Below, piece by piece: positions 44,538 to 56,776 of a stretch of 64,000 nt of DNA; position 1 is the stretch's first letter, and each line of letters begins with the position of its first letter. This DNA comes from Isoetes taiwanensis (Eukaryota; Streptophyta; Lycopodiopsida; Isoetales; Isoetaceae). The translations under genes were made by a program, and so were the position numbers. The stretch spans positions 7,025,645-7,089,644 of the forward strand of contig JAJEKV010000062.1 of NCBI GenBank assembly GCA_021234155.1, in the 5' to 3' direction. Under the pieces are notes generated by a model. That model made no database searches and was not told where the DNA came from. It saw nothing but the letters and a program-made list of their open reading frames with translations.

Positions 44538-45725
44538 TACGACTTAGCTTCTCATGCACTTAATAAACAAATCAAAAATTTATGTTGTTTTTAAAGCCAT
44601 CATTAGGAGTATCATTATTCCACTGAGCCTGATGTTGAGGGATTTTGGATGCCACTACATTCATCCATCATGAGTCTGAGTCGTGCCTCTTTATTTAAAC
44701 GCTGATATTACTACAATCTCATGGCAAGGACATGAAGCTAATGTTTTCAAAGAATAATTCACACTTCCTATAGTCAAATAGGCCTTCCTTCGATCGCTAT
44801 ATATGCCTAAAGAGATGCATCCTCCGGGCTTCCCTAAATGAACTTTAGTTTCAAAGACATGGCACTTTCTTTTGCACTCGCTCAAAATCAATCTTCCATT
44901 CTCTGCCTATGTAACTATAAACGCTTTGCAATGCGTTGAGAAAATGGCAAGATAGAAGCAAATTGGCATGAAAAGGGAAAATTTAAACAAATTTGCAGCG
45001 AGGACAAAGAAACGGTTCTCCTTTGTGCAAATTGGGATACTAACATATTTATGAAGCTCAACAAACACATCATTTTAGTTTCTCGTTAAACATGGAGAGC
45101 CTAAACAGAAAAAATGGCCGTGTACTTTTGTCCGCATAAGTTTATTCCAGGTTCTCTTTAAAGGCATCGGTCTTCACAGATAATTCACAAGTTGGGCCTA
45201 CATATAGCATAGTCGGTAGCGGCGATGACATTGATATCGCCAAAGAAACAAACCGCAGCAAGAAGAACCAACCACACACTTATAACAAAAATCATCAATA
45301 TCCTTAAAGTTACCATATTCATTTATTTGATGAGCCACTTTTCCGGGTCCTAATAAGGTATGTATGTATGAGCACCCAGGTAGCATTTGGATTTTCCCCG
45401 CCAAAGCCCATCTTTTAGCTTTATCCGTGGTGGCTTCCATGCCTCTTCCGACCGATGGTTGTGCTAACAGAAACCCTCGTAACCAACTTTCAGGGTGCTC
45501 ATATTCTACTATTACAAATCGATTCATTTCAATAAAACGATCCTTCAAAAAATTCCAAGAAATATACTTGCTCACGGCATGAAAGTCCAATTAGGAGTGC
45601 ATCTATCAATTTTTGATGGGTTCCTGTGATGTATTAGAACAAATAATTGGGAAGTTGCAAAATTTAAATACAATTCTGAAAATATAATGGTTATGCTAAA
45701 AGAAAACCTCTCTTGCAAGGGCATA
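44538..45725. other. Intergenic with unassigned minus-strand frames
   Basis: Minus-strand frames at 44691-44891 (66 codons) and 45198-45590 (130 codons, MDFHAVSKYISWNFLKDRFI...) have plausible composition but no family I recognise. They could be further decayed exons of an antisense gene. Confidence 0.3.
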
Positions 45726-45731
45726 TCGGCC

Positions 45732-45789
45732 GGTAAATGGGTGAACTATGATGATATCGGGTGGTAAATGGGTGAACTATGATGATATC
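45732..45789. repeat. 31-bp tandem duplication
   Basis: ggtaaatgggtgaactatga followed by tgatatc occurs at 45732 and 45763. Confidence 0.85.
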
Positions 45790-45894
45790 TGCAAGAAAAG
45801 AAATCAGAAGTAAGTGCATCATAATATATAGCACTTAAGAAACACACTTTCTTTTCATATATATACCTTCGTCCCCTTTCGGATTGATCAAGAA

Positions 45895-46640
45895 GGTGAA
45901 ACTAATTTGATAATTGTTGCTTTCAAAGCCGAAAGAGCAAAGAAACAAAATCTTCATATTTGTATAAGAGCAACATCATCCATGATGCATATCTAGCATG
46001 GCTTGTCTATGAATAGGCATGTATGCCGCAGCCTCCCATAATAGCAATTGACTCTATGAATCTAAAAGCCGAATAGTCTTTAGATGCATTAGCGATGCAT
46101 CAAAGATCCCGCATGGCACATAGCAACACACAACGGTTCTCAAGATAAGCAGGAGACTATAGTGGTGTCCGAAATGGAAAATAGAGATATAGTTAAATAT
46201 CCCTATTGATTACTACCTAAAGCAAAAAGAAATTTTCTACTCTTGCATCCGTTCCAACTCACGGGTTAAACTAATTTGACGATTGTTGCTAGATTGTTGC
46301 TTGCGGCAGGCGTAAAAACACCAAATAAAGTCTTCATAACCAGAAGAGCCCCATTATCCATGATGCATGTTCGTCATGGCTTGTCTATAAATCGACATGT
46401 GTCGCGTACTGTGTAACAAAGAATTGACTATATAAATTTAAAGGCTAGAATACATTCTTTAGATGCATTACCAATGGATCAACAACAGCGCATTACATCA
46501 TAACACACAACGATTGTGCAAAGGCAGGAGACTATAGTGGTGCTAAACATAAAAAAAATAGAGAGACAATTTACTATCCCTTTGATTTCTACCTAGAACA
46601 AAATGAATTTCCCTACTTTTGCATCCGCTCTACCTCACTT
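45895..46640. repeat. Tandem duplication of about 370 bp, diverged
   Basis: Two units (about 45895-46262 and 46264-46640) share aaactaatttga, atccatgatgcat, catggcttgtctat, tttagatgcatta, caggagactatagtggtg and gcatccg in the same order, with moderate divergence and small indels. No coding role is visible. Confidence 0.8.
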
Positions 46641-47345
46641 GTTTTCTCACGCAAGGAGACATGCACAAGAATATAATATGATATTTCAATTGAATGGTAA
46701 AGGGAGCTTTCGCAAGACCGCACCGCATGCTTGGTTGAAAGAAACTGCTCATTTGAATAGCTCAATTAAATACCGGAGATAGAGACTTGAAAAGAAGCCT
46801 TTGAGTAACTACCTATGGATGCCATCATAGTTCGAACACAACAGTATCTCGCACCCATATCCTATCCAAAATCGTTACATGGACCAGTTGTTGCAATTGC
46901 CATTAGCATGTAATACTCGAGCTCTAAGGCAAAGACGACTTCCATGTTTTTTAGAAGATGCGCAAAACACCGATCCTTATTGCATGTTATAACCCCGTCC
47001 CAAATTCGAGTAGTAGAGCTTCACATTTCCAAATCAAATGTTCTTATTCGCTTGTTCCGGACCATATAAAACCAAAATAATTCGATGATACTAACCCGCC
47101 TGAAAAAAAAAGTGAGCTGCGATATGAAAAAGGGGAATAAGAAGCTCCAAAGGCGAAAAGCCATGGCGGTCCCAAAACGCATTCTAGGGTCGGAGTTGCA
47201 GCGACAATGGGATTGAAGACAAACAAAGGGGCCAACAAATATTGTTTAAGGCAAATCGGCTGTTTTGAAATAGACCTGACCATGCCGATATAACCTAATA
47301 ATGACCCTTCCTCGCGGATTTGCATGTGGCCAGCCGAATCGAGAA
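46641..47345. other. Intergenic, nothing recognised
   Basis: Only short frames without motifs, including a 93-codon minus-strand frame at 47044-47325. Confidence 0.35.
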
Positions 47346-47897
47346 TTTATCTACATTAGGGATTTTTGAGATCATAAAAGGGCCTTCTAAGAATCATTGA
47401 TTAAAGCTATATGAACTACCAATCGTAAAACAGAACTGATATTCAAGTTAGGCTATAACTAACTCATTGATCACATTTTCTAAAGAGCAGTGTTGATAGA
47501 AAAGTCCAAATGAGTTTTTGTTTGGTGCAATAGATAGATCTCATTGAGATCTTTCTAATCTTGGGTGGTTTGCATATCTTTTAGCCCCGTAGGATAGTAA
47601 AAAGTGGTAAAAACCATATTTTTTGGAGTTTTGACAATCATAAGTGGTTAAAATATGTGCAAAGCACACAAGATTGGAAAGATCTCAACGAGATCTATCT
47701 ATTGCACTAAACGTGAGCTCATTTGGACTTTTCTATCAATAGTTATGCTAGAAAATGTGATCCAGTGAGTTAGTTATAACAGCTTTTGCCGACCGACCCG
47801 GGAACTCGGGATTGGTAGTTCATTTATCTTCATTTGGCTTAGTTGGCATGTTTTGAAGGCCCTTTTTTAATCTCAAAAAAACCCTAATGTTTATCTG
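47346..47897. repeat. Long foldback element (arms about 240-270 bp, almost no loop)
   Basis: Reading inward from both ends gives the same text: cattaggg, tttttgagat, aaagggccttc, atgaactaccaatc, tataactaactca, gatcacattttct, tgatagaaaagtcc, gtgcaatagatagatctc, ttgagatcttt. The centre of symmetry is near 47620, and some pairing continues there. The whole region could fold as one hairpin. It is either a long-TIR foldback transposon or a recent inverted duplication. No certain target duplication was found. Confidence 0.85.
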
Positions 47898-48170
47898 CCA
47901 AGCTTTGAGAAGAATGATCAAGCCAGGAGCTAATTTTGAAAGAATCAGGGTTATAGCAGGCGGAGTTTGGCCGATTTGAGGAGATTTGTGCAAGTCGGGA
48001 CTTGGCCGGATTTGAAGAAAAAACCATGGCTGCCTGGTGCTGTTTGATGGGAGCGATTTGCTGAAGCTTTGAAGCACGCGACAGATCCAGAGCAGAAGTT
48101 TGCTTCCAAGGCAAGAAATCCGGAGCCCGTCAAATTTTCTTTCTTATTTTCATTTTTTCTTTTTCAAAAA

Positions 48171-48309
48171 CACGTGTCGCCCCCAGAATTTTTGCTGGCG
48201 AAAAAATATTAGGATCAAACAGAAATCCCTTGTATTAAGGCATCCATCCACGTGTCACCCCCAGAAATTTTGCTGGCGAAAAAATATTAGGATCAAACAG
48301 AAATCCCTT
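48171..48309. repeat. 78-bp direct repeat containing a G-box
   Basis: cacgtgtc(g/a)cccccagaa, ctggcgaaaaaatattagga and tcaaacagaaatccctt occur at 48171 and 48249. CACGTG in each copy is a G-box, but no gene start follows nearby. Confidence 0.85.
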
Positions 48310-48559
48310 TTGCTTTATATATGTTAAGATACCAAAACACAAGGGGTTGCAAAACATACAATGAATATAAGATCATCGGAAAGAAATTTTCATGTCTGCT
48401 GACACCACACAGGGCCATGAGACGACACAGAACAATGATCAAGGGCATGAAAGCCCCATCATAGAACTAGGGCAAATGCCCAATCAAAACATAACAAAAC
48501 AAATCATAATAACAAAATAAAGGGAAAAAACCCCAAAGAGCACTACGTGCAATCAGACC

Positions 48560-48562
48560 ATG
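48560..48562. repeat. Left target-site duplication of the CACTA element
   Basis: atg, repeated at 57871-57873. Three bases is the size made by CACTA transposases. Confidence 0.8.
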
Positions 48563-48816
48563 CACTACAAGAGAAAGGTATCTATAGTGTCTAGTGTAAT
48601 GTCAACTTTTTTGACACAAACAGAACCTGCCAAAACCCAATTATTGTCACAACCTTGCCACTATACTTGTCGTATCATTTGTCACAAACATGCCACAATA
48701 GTGTCAAATGTTGTGTCAAGCTTGCAGCTTCAATTTATGACATAATATTGACACAAAATCAATTTGAAACTATATGGCAGTCTAGAAAATGGCGAACTTG
48801 TGACAATATTTAACAA

Positions 48817-49125
48817 CATTGTGATAAATAAATAAAAGTCCATATGACTATTACATCAACATTATCGCAAGCTAGTGACAAAGTAGTAGCTATAATTCAT
48901 CCACAATAAGACAGCCAATAAGAAAATTTGTGACACATTTTGTATCTAAAAAATAGCTAGTGTTGTGACCACATTGTGATAAATAAATAAAGCTTATACC
49001 AACTACACAGCATCAACATCATGGCAATGTAGTGACAATATAGTAGCTATAATCCCATCCACAATAAGACAACTAATAAGAAATTTTGTGACTAGTTTGG
49101 TGTCCAAAGAAACACTATTTTTCAT
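48817..49125. repeat. 155-bp subterminal direct repeat of the CACTA element
   Basis: Copies start at 48817 and 48972 and share cattgtgataaataaataaa, tagtagctataat, catccacaataagaca and aataagaaa. They contain the TTGTGAC words that may bind transposase. Confidence 0.85.
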
Positions 49126-49399
49126 TGTTGTGACCTTAACAATTTCTATGAGTTTTGTGTCTAGGTAATAGCTAATTTAAGACAATTTATGCATTGTATC
49201 TTGTGTCAAAAGGATAAACATCTAAGTATTTTTTTGCTTGAATAACAAATATTCTGATTTCTGAAATTCGATAACAAAAAAGTCAAAGTAATAAAGTTTC
49301 ATTGATCAACAATGAATTTCCAACATAACAAATGCCCATAAAAAATGAGTTGAGGCAAGGGTATTAAATATTAATGTCAACAAAAATAATCAATATCAC

Positions 49400-52131
49400 C
49401 AATTCAAGGCTCGCTATTTGCTGGTTCATCTCCATAACTATTCTTTTCTTGAATACCTCGTATCCACGTTTTTCTAATATTTCTTTCAGCATGTCATCGG
49501 TAGGCATCGAGCCCCAATCTCGAAACTACGTCAGCTCACAATAGAGTAGATTGAAATACAAGCCCAAAAAAGGAAAAATTCAAGACAAAAGCATTAGAAA
49601 GAAAGAACAACTTCTACTTACAAATTTAGTTTTCAATGACATTATCCCTCCTGAACTAGTGCGTTGTCGCTTTTCCCGCTTGGATGCCGATACTTTTGAC
49701 GCTCATAAGTTTTTCCACATGATTCTACAAACCTCTTCCAAGATTCCTCGCCCACATGCATTGTTCTTGTACCATTACCAAAGACGAATAATGTTCCTTC
49801 AAAAGATTATCCCTACATAAAAAGAAATTCATATAAAATCACAACTAGAAAAATAAATCTCAATATCTTTTCTTCAAAAATCGTATAATATCCATCTCAC
49901 TAAGTCCATCCCCAAACTGATCATAAATGTACTTCAACGTCTTTTATATGTGGCGAGGCTTAATTTGTTTGAAATGTTTGTCCACATCCCGCAATATGTC
50001 TTCATAGCATCTGAGGCTTTCTGCTCAAATTCTTTACCCGCATCATCTCTAAGGAGCTCCCCTTTGCAAAAGCACACCTAATTTAATATCTTGTTAGCAG
50101 CAACACTTAAGATAAACAGAGCTGCTGTAGAACAACACCTCCTAGCAGCACTACCTCTACCCAATGAATTGGAACAACCCCAAACTCTACAAAGGCACCA
50201 CTAAACTATGCTAAAACTGGCATGCAAGCCCCCTGCACTATCTTCTACATGCAGCCGAGAACCTAAACAGGCCTGCAAGCGCCCTGCAAACAGGCCCGCA
50301 ACAACAACCTAGAGATATAAAAGAGGTTTTTCCATCAAACCTGAAATCGAGAAACCTAAAAGTTCAGCATCAATCCTTAATCATTTGTGAAAATAGAATA
50401 CTGCTGATAGCAAAAATCGGGCAGAAGAAGGCATGCTCCTAATATGAACATCCTTTGGAAAAGCATACCTAGATTAAAATATCTTGTTAGACAAAAAAAT
50501 AGCAAAAAGACGGTCTCCTCCTATATGGACATGAATGAGAGAGGACATGCTTTCCTGTTATCTGTTCACTTGAATTCAGAGGAAAATATCCCTTAAAATC
50601 TAGACCATAAATTTCACTTTACATTACTTTTATAATGTAATCCACCTACGTATTTCTACAATGCTTATGGACATCGAGATGCAAGAGATAGAAAATTAAA
50701 AACTTAGGGATGCTTGCACAAATTACATATCTCAAATTTAGATAAGTTCATACCTCAGATTTAGATAATTTCCTGAATCGCATCGTAAGAAGAGAGATCA
50801 ACCTCAACCGCTTGGTCTTCGGTTCAACATTAGAAGAGCGAGAGTCTTCACCATCACTATCATCCTTGCTACATGATGATGAAGCACTCAATACCACATT
50901 CCTGCTTAAGATGATATGACCCGCATTTTTTTTTCCTTTTGCCTCCTTGTTTTGAAGTTTCTGCTTCTGGGATATTGCAGGAACTCGATGAGCGTCGATG
51001 CTCCTCCAACCTAGAAAGAAAGTTCAGCAAACAGTCCAGCAAAAGGTTCAGCAAAAATCCAGCAAACACTTTGAGCAAACGATCCAACAAAAGGTTCAGA
51101 AAAAATCCAAAGCAAACACTTTGAGCAAACATCCAAAAAAAGATAGCAAAATCCAAAGAAACACTTTGAGCGATTCCCTCGCCTTCATACACGTTTAGTC
51201 TATCTTTAATACCATGGTTGTACAAAAAGACCATCAATGTAGAATTTCTTATAAATACAGTAGCTGAAATTACAATTCCTTGCGAAGAAAGAAGACTTTG
51301 AAAAGTTATAAGAAAGAAGGCTTGTCTACCTAATGAAATTCCAATTACAGTTCTCATTTCAAAGGATTTGGCATTCTTGGCTGTCCTCCTAATAAATACG
51401 ACGAGAGGAAAGATGAAGTTGTGGATATAGGTAGTGCCCTTAATCCAGCATACATAGCACTGCCCTTTAGGAAAGAACCAAGTATATCATAACAAGCAAA
51501 GTTCTACAAGTCATACATGGGAAATCTTTCCAGAGATATGCTTCTAAAGAAAAGATATGTGCTAATTACGCAATATTTGGAGTTGAAACGTCTCAGCAAG
51601 TAGACCTATTTGCAAATTCTCAAGGAAGCAAAGATGCAGATTTTCAGGCAAAATCTTAATGAGCTCAGAAACTTTTTTAAGAAATAATAGCACCAACAAT
51701 ATTGGTTCGTAGCTTCAAAAAACATGAGCAAGATCAATACAAACTCAATATTAGTTCATAGCAATCAAATTCTCACAGTTCGGATGTCAGAAGCAAAGTT
51801 GAAAGATGGATAAATGAAACGTATAATTTACCTTCCCTTTTCATTCTTTTTCTTGTGCAACTCCTTTCCAAAAGTCATCATTTTTGTCTTCAATATTTCT
51901 TCGAATACTCTTCTCCAATTCTGTCATTAGGGCAGCCAAAACATCTTCTGGCACATTGGCCACGAAATTTTCCAGCGTACCTCCATTAGACTCCTCCGTA
52001 GATACACTTTTGCCCTTGTCGGATCTGTTGGAAGCCACTAAAGACCAGAAGAAAGAAAAAATTAGAAACTGACAACGATATAAATGCCAGCAAATGAGGA
52101 AATCTAAAAACAAAATTTTTTTTGCCAGCAT
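49400..52131 (-). pseudogene. Possible second CACTA gene (TNPA-like) on the minus strand
   Basis: Exon-like minus-strand stretches are present. One (52035-51841) reads VASNRSDKGKSVSTEESNGG then TLENFVANVPEDVLAALMTE and ends KGVAQEKE. Another (around 51000-50880) is SRLEEHRRSSSSCNIPEAET then SKQGGKRKKKCG. Around 50060-49390 there are helical, basic pieces (EQKASDAMKTYCGMWTNIS, SASKREKRQRTSSGGI). CACTA elements usually carry a smaller DNA-binding protein gene beside TNP2, and the KRQRTSSGG-type phrase resembles plant transposase (Ptta/En/Spm) proteins. The opposite strand to TNP2 is unusual. The exon structure is not resolved, so this is tentative. Confidence 0.3.
51018..51176. repeat. Tandem repeat of about 50-55 bp, about three copies
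   Basis: Words such as aaaggttcag, aaaatccaaagcaaacactt and tgagcaaac recur with drift. Open frames across it on both strands are by-products. Confidence 0.75.
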
Positions 52132-52954
52132 TTTTGTATTCTGCTTGAGATTTCAAGATGCTTACTGATGGTGCTTTGCGACTTCGAACGAAACCTAAAA
52201 CTGCAGGCGCTACTCAGGAAGATTCAATCAAGATTTATTGGTGCTCGACATGAACCAAGGTAATCCATCCCATTTTTCCTCGCTCCAAATGAATCCTTGT
52301 TTTTCCATTTTTTCATTTTTTCTTGCCATTCTTAAGAAGTCGCCATTGTGTTGTTCATCTGACGATGTTTCATTGATCTCTAAGTCATTATTGCCCTCGA
52401 TATTGAAATCTTATTGAAATCTTGAAATTCCTTAACTAGTGTAGAATATACTAGCCGCTAATATAACATATGGTGTGTTAATGTGTCAATGGTGTCTAAT
52501 GGTGTCAATGGTTAGTGGTGTTCGGCGGTGATTAATGTATTGTGTTAATGGTGTCATTTTTATTTTCATTAGTCCGGCCCCCATTTAACTTTATATAAAT
52601 CATCAAATCTTTGAACAGTAAAACAAGGTCGGACTCAAAGCAGGGACGGTGGAGGCAATTGCTTACACATCAGACCGTGAACAAAACCATCATGCTCATC
52701 GTCTGATGTGGGATTATCAAAGTCATCTCATCAGTTTTGTCATCTCATCAACCAAGCAGCAAATGGCTAGACAAGGCCCAAGCAAAGCTTTCTACCTCCA
52801 TCGACGCAGCTTGTTGGTGCAACAATTGTAAAGGCAAGTCTAGTCGTCTTTAATTGATTCACAAGACATGAAGTGAGATTTGGTCTTTGTCGAGCCAACC
52901 AACCCAATTTGATGAAGAACATTATTCAACAAAACAACTCCCCGCGTTTTACGC

Positions 52955-53105
52955 TGATATTTGAGTCCTATTTGAGTGTGTTGTCTTATGCATAGTCGGT
53001 TGTTCTATTCAAGGATCATGATTATCCTCTGGAATTTTATTCCCGGCCAGATTTATATCCGCTTTTGGCTTGGTGTTTCAATAAAGTTTGTCGTTTCAAA
53101 AAAAA
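52955..53105 (+). mobile_element. 5'-truncated LINE-B copy inside the CACTA element
   Basis: This 150-base segment matches the last 150 bases of LINE-B (31278 onward): tgatatttgagtcctat, gtgttgtcttatgca, ggatcatgattatcctc, attttattcccg, cttttggcttgg. It ends tttgtcgtttc plus eight A. An AATAAA (in tttcaataaag) is present here where LINE-B has AATGAA. The truncated 5' end and A tail show target-primed insertion after the CACTA element was already in place. Confidence 0.92.
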
Positions 53106-53379
53106 TTAAGATAAGTTGTCTCCTCTTCAATAGATAATTCATTTTAACATTATAAGTAAATCCCAAAGGGTCTCCCCCATTAGTTTTTATGGATTGCCAT
53201 TCTATCTCATTAATTTTTATAGTTGCTTTGATTCCCAGTGATTGTGGTTCATGTAGTCACTGATCAAGCTGCCCGCTCACATGTTGCATTTGTTGGTGAG
53301 GATGTGATCCACAAACTATTATGGATTTTTTCCGATAAATGAAACAAACCAATGGTTACCAGATAATGATGTTGAGCAT

Positions 53380-56300
53380 ACCTGCAATGTGGATGACTTA
53401 ATCATGAGAAAAAGGCAAATTTCATATCTCTATAATGAGGCAAGCACACCATTGTTCCCTAATGTTCGTGAGCCGCCTGCAACATGTATGTTGATTCTAA
53501 ATCTCCAACATAAAGTTGGTCGGAGCAACAACAATGTGTCCGAATCCCTTTTCGATATGTATACAAAGCAAGTCATCCTTTTGTTTTGTGTGGACGGAGA
53601 ATACATATATATAAGAAGGACGCATTTGAATTTTATAGCTTGCTTGATAAGATATTACCGTGACGGACACCTGCCTTCAAATGACTACGCTCTTTGACCG
53701 AGTATAACATTGCATGTATGTATTAATGATTAAGGCCTTTATCTCCTCAAGTAGCATTCATGCAAATCGTGAATCATGTCCAAAATGCAAGGAAGCACGG
53801 CACTAAGAAGGTAGAAAACAAAGGTGGGTAAGAAAAACATTACGCCACATGCCTATAATCCTCGTGATTCGGCCATATATTCCGATCACAACACTTCAGG
53901 TAACTCATGGATTATCATATACACCATCGTAGCACCGATGGAAAAAATGAGAATCCTCGCAGCATGGAGCCTTGTGGAAACAGATTGAAGAAAAGTGGCC
54001 CATATTTGCCTTGATGCTTGGCTAGGAATTACGATGTTTGTCCATGGGGTTCTAGGTCATCCTCACATAGTGTGTGGCTCTATGGTCAAGTATCACTATA
54101 ATATCCCACCATGGTTGGACATGCATAAAACCCCGCTATATTATATTTGACTTTGATTACCTAGGTAACGCGATGCATATAATTTTATATATACTTTATA
54201 TTAAGCATAAAATAGAATATTGCGTGAAAATAAAGTTTCAATATGGACGTTTCAATTCGAAACTCCTCGTGAGAAGAACTTGAGGTTTTATGGAAGGGAG
54301 TGTGTATAAAGACATTTCTAGAACTCCACATGACTTTACTGCCCATGGGATGTTATGCTTTACTCTCTCTTCACTTCATCATCCAAGCATTTCTAAAGCC
54401 GTGTATGGTATAATGTATAGTGCGTAATCATATAATTTCAATTGTTATTTAAATGCTTCTTTCTTTTATTCTCATTACTGGGTGTGTCTACAAACAAGTG
54501 GTGTATGTGGATGTCCATCTTGTGGGACTAGCTTAACCTTTATATTCAAAAACATTTGAAAAAGCAACATATTTGGGGTATATGGCGTGATGGCCATTCT
54601 CAAGACGTGGCTTTGATAAGATACCAAGGCCAAAGCGATGGACACCCAAGGATTGGGTTGATGCGTATGTAAGAAGAACCTGATGTGGATTATTTGATTT
54701 ATTATAAGGATGTCAATGCAAAAGTTCTCCTAAAAATGAAGAGGTTATCTATTTTCTGGCTGTGTTGGAGTATTGACCCGGGACTTGGAGTTTGTCCATT
54801 TACGGATCCTATGTAACATTTTCAAAATGTTGCTCTATTCCTCTCTTTGGCAAAGATTTAACAGAGAGTGGGAAACCTGAAAGCGCAAAAAATAAAAAGA
54901 AATATTGGCCCATTGAGAGGAAAAAGGCAAGAAGACTTTACATGGAAACAAGGTGCATGGGTTTGGGAAAGAAACACCGCATTGAAGTGAATAAGAGGAT
55001 AAAAGGTAATGACACCAACCTGGATACATGAAGCATCTTTGAGAAAAGCATTTACAAAAAAGGTAGCCTAACGGATTAAAGCGACACATGATTGGCATAA
55101 GCTCTCCGTGTATGCTTTGATTCTTACTCGCTTCTTGTATTGGGAATTATATTGCAAAGTATACAATGATATTACATGGATTCTTTATAAAGATATACTT
55201 CCCATATGTGATAGGGGACTTCTTTGACCCCACAACCAAGGAGCATTATATTTCGATTGATAAATTTGCAAGGTGGGTCTCCAAAGAAATTGAAGTGGTC
55301 ATATCCCAAAGGTGGAGGAGGAAGTGATTATACCGCTTTGTGGCATTGAAAAGGAATCTCCCACTGCTTTTGTCCCACAAAAATTACTAATCAAATTCTA
55401 TGCAATCATGTGTAATTTTATTTCTAGCAACTAGAGGTACAATTAACAATGTGCTTATATACATATGTACATCCGTTGATACATATTCCAAATGAGATAT
55501 AATATGGACTCGGCTTCAGCAGATGGATGTTTTTCTAGAAGGTGCTCTAAAGATTTTAGCATCAAATGGCAAAACCAGAGGGTTGTATTGGTTGAAGGCC
55601 ATCTGTACAAGAGATTAATCGCTTTATCTAAATGATGCCACTATTCTAGATGCCATCCTAAAGGTCCTACCAGGGAGACTCAAGAGCCCAAGGAGATTTT
55701 CTACTTCCGTATATTATAGGGTAACGGAGTAGAACTAAGTCCGAAAGGATGATTACGCTCTCTTGGCAGAAGCACATTTGTTCTTGATAATACCGCAAGT
55801 TTAGCACAATGGAGTGGATTTGTATGAAACTACCAAGGAGGATGCACAAAGATCAACAGTAATGCATCAATAGGCCAATTCTATCTCCCGCATGTTTTCA
55901 TGGATAATGCATCGTTGTTGGCTCGCATGGGACGGCTAGGTATTCATGGGCTGGCATTCCATGATGATTATAAGCTTGCCCCTTGGTTGTAGCAAGAAGG
56001 TATAAAATTATAAATCTTTTGATCATAAGCCCATTCCCTTTATACTATATTACTCATAATTAATGTTATTTTGATCTAGGCACGATATTATTCCCTCAAT
56101 GTGGGCATACCGCAACATTTTCACATCAACAAGGTTGGATAAGTCTAGGGTTACACGACGGTATGGATCAGCCTGAATTTGAACAAAAGAGTCAATCTAG
56201 CAAAAGCATTTGCAACCGAGAGTAACCGAATTACATGGGAATCTTAATATATTATTGAGTTGGATTATCGTAGCTGTGATAAATGTCAGTGAAGGCAACG

Positions 56301-56510
56301 ATGGTTCAAAAGTTATATACAAAGGTCGTGAAGTAAGACAATTAGAACTCATCCATCAGGATTTCCGTATGGATTGTTCAAAGGTAATACGGAAATGAGA
56401 ACCTTTTATTTTCCGCTAGGTCGAAAGCGTGATATTTGTTCATGAGAATCCTAATGAGACAAATTGGTGGATTGTCATACATTGTCATCCAAGAGCTCTA
56501 CGCAGTAATT
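53380..56510 (+). pseudogene. CACTA TNP2-type transposase remnant
   Basis: Scattered blocks follow the TNP2 order on the + strand: LWKQIEEKWPIFAL (about 53970), LWS with YNIPPWLDMHKTPLYYI (about 54085-54150), LELHMTLLP (about 54320), VYGCPSCG (about 54503), IIELDY (about 56253), and EPFIF with VIFVHENPNETNWWIVIHCH then PRAL (about 56394-56500), the DUF4216-like region. TNP2 binds and cuts the element ends. Nearly every block is in a different frame or near a stop, so it is long dead. The catalytic residues cannot be assigned. Confidence 0.75.
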
Positions 56511-56602
56511 GATCTTATCCAGAAGGTAACAATATGGAAGAGCTCTCCCATGACATCTATGCTACCGATGATGATGATGCTAATCACTTAATTTTAATGC
56601 AT

Positions 56603-56622
56603 GTTGTTGTTGTTGCTGTTGC

Positions 56623-56656
<34 letters not shown>

Positions 56657-56776
56657 GCTGCTGTTGGTTGCTGTTGTTGCTGTTGTTGTTGCTGTTGTTG
56701 TTGTTGTTGTTGTTGCCGTTGCTGTTGCTGTTGTTGTTGTTGTTGTTGCTGCTGTTGGGTTGTTGTTGCCGCCGCT
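56603..56776. repeat. (GTT/GCT)n microsatellite
   Basis: About 170 bases of TTG/CTG triplets encode poly-Val, poly-Leu or poly-Cys on the + strand and poly-Gln or poly-Asn on the other. All long frames here are artefacts of the repeat, though it lies just downstream of TNP2 text. Confidence 0.95.

Noticed and set aside
50869-51357. 162-codon hydrophobic minus-strand frame
   Set aside because: Its repeated LLLDRLL text comes from a tandem DNA repeat. Only the last part (SRLEEHRRSS onward) looks like an exon and is treated under the possible second CACTA gene.
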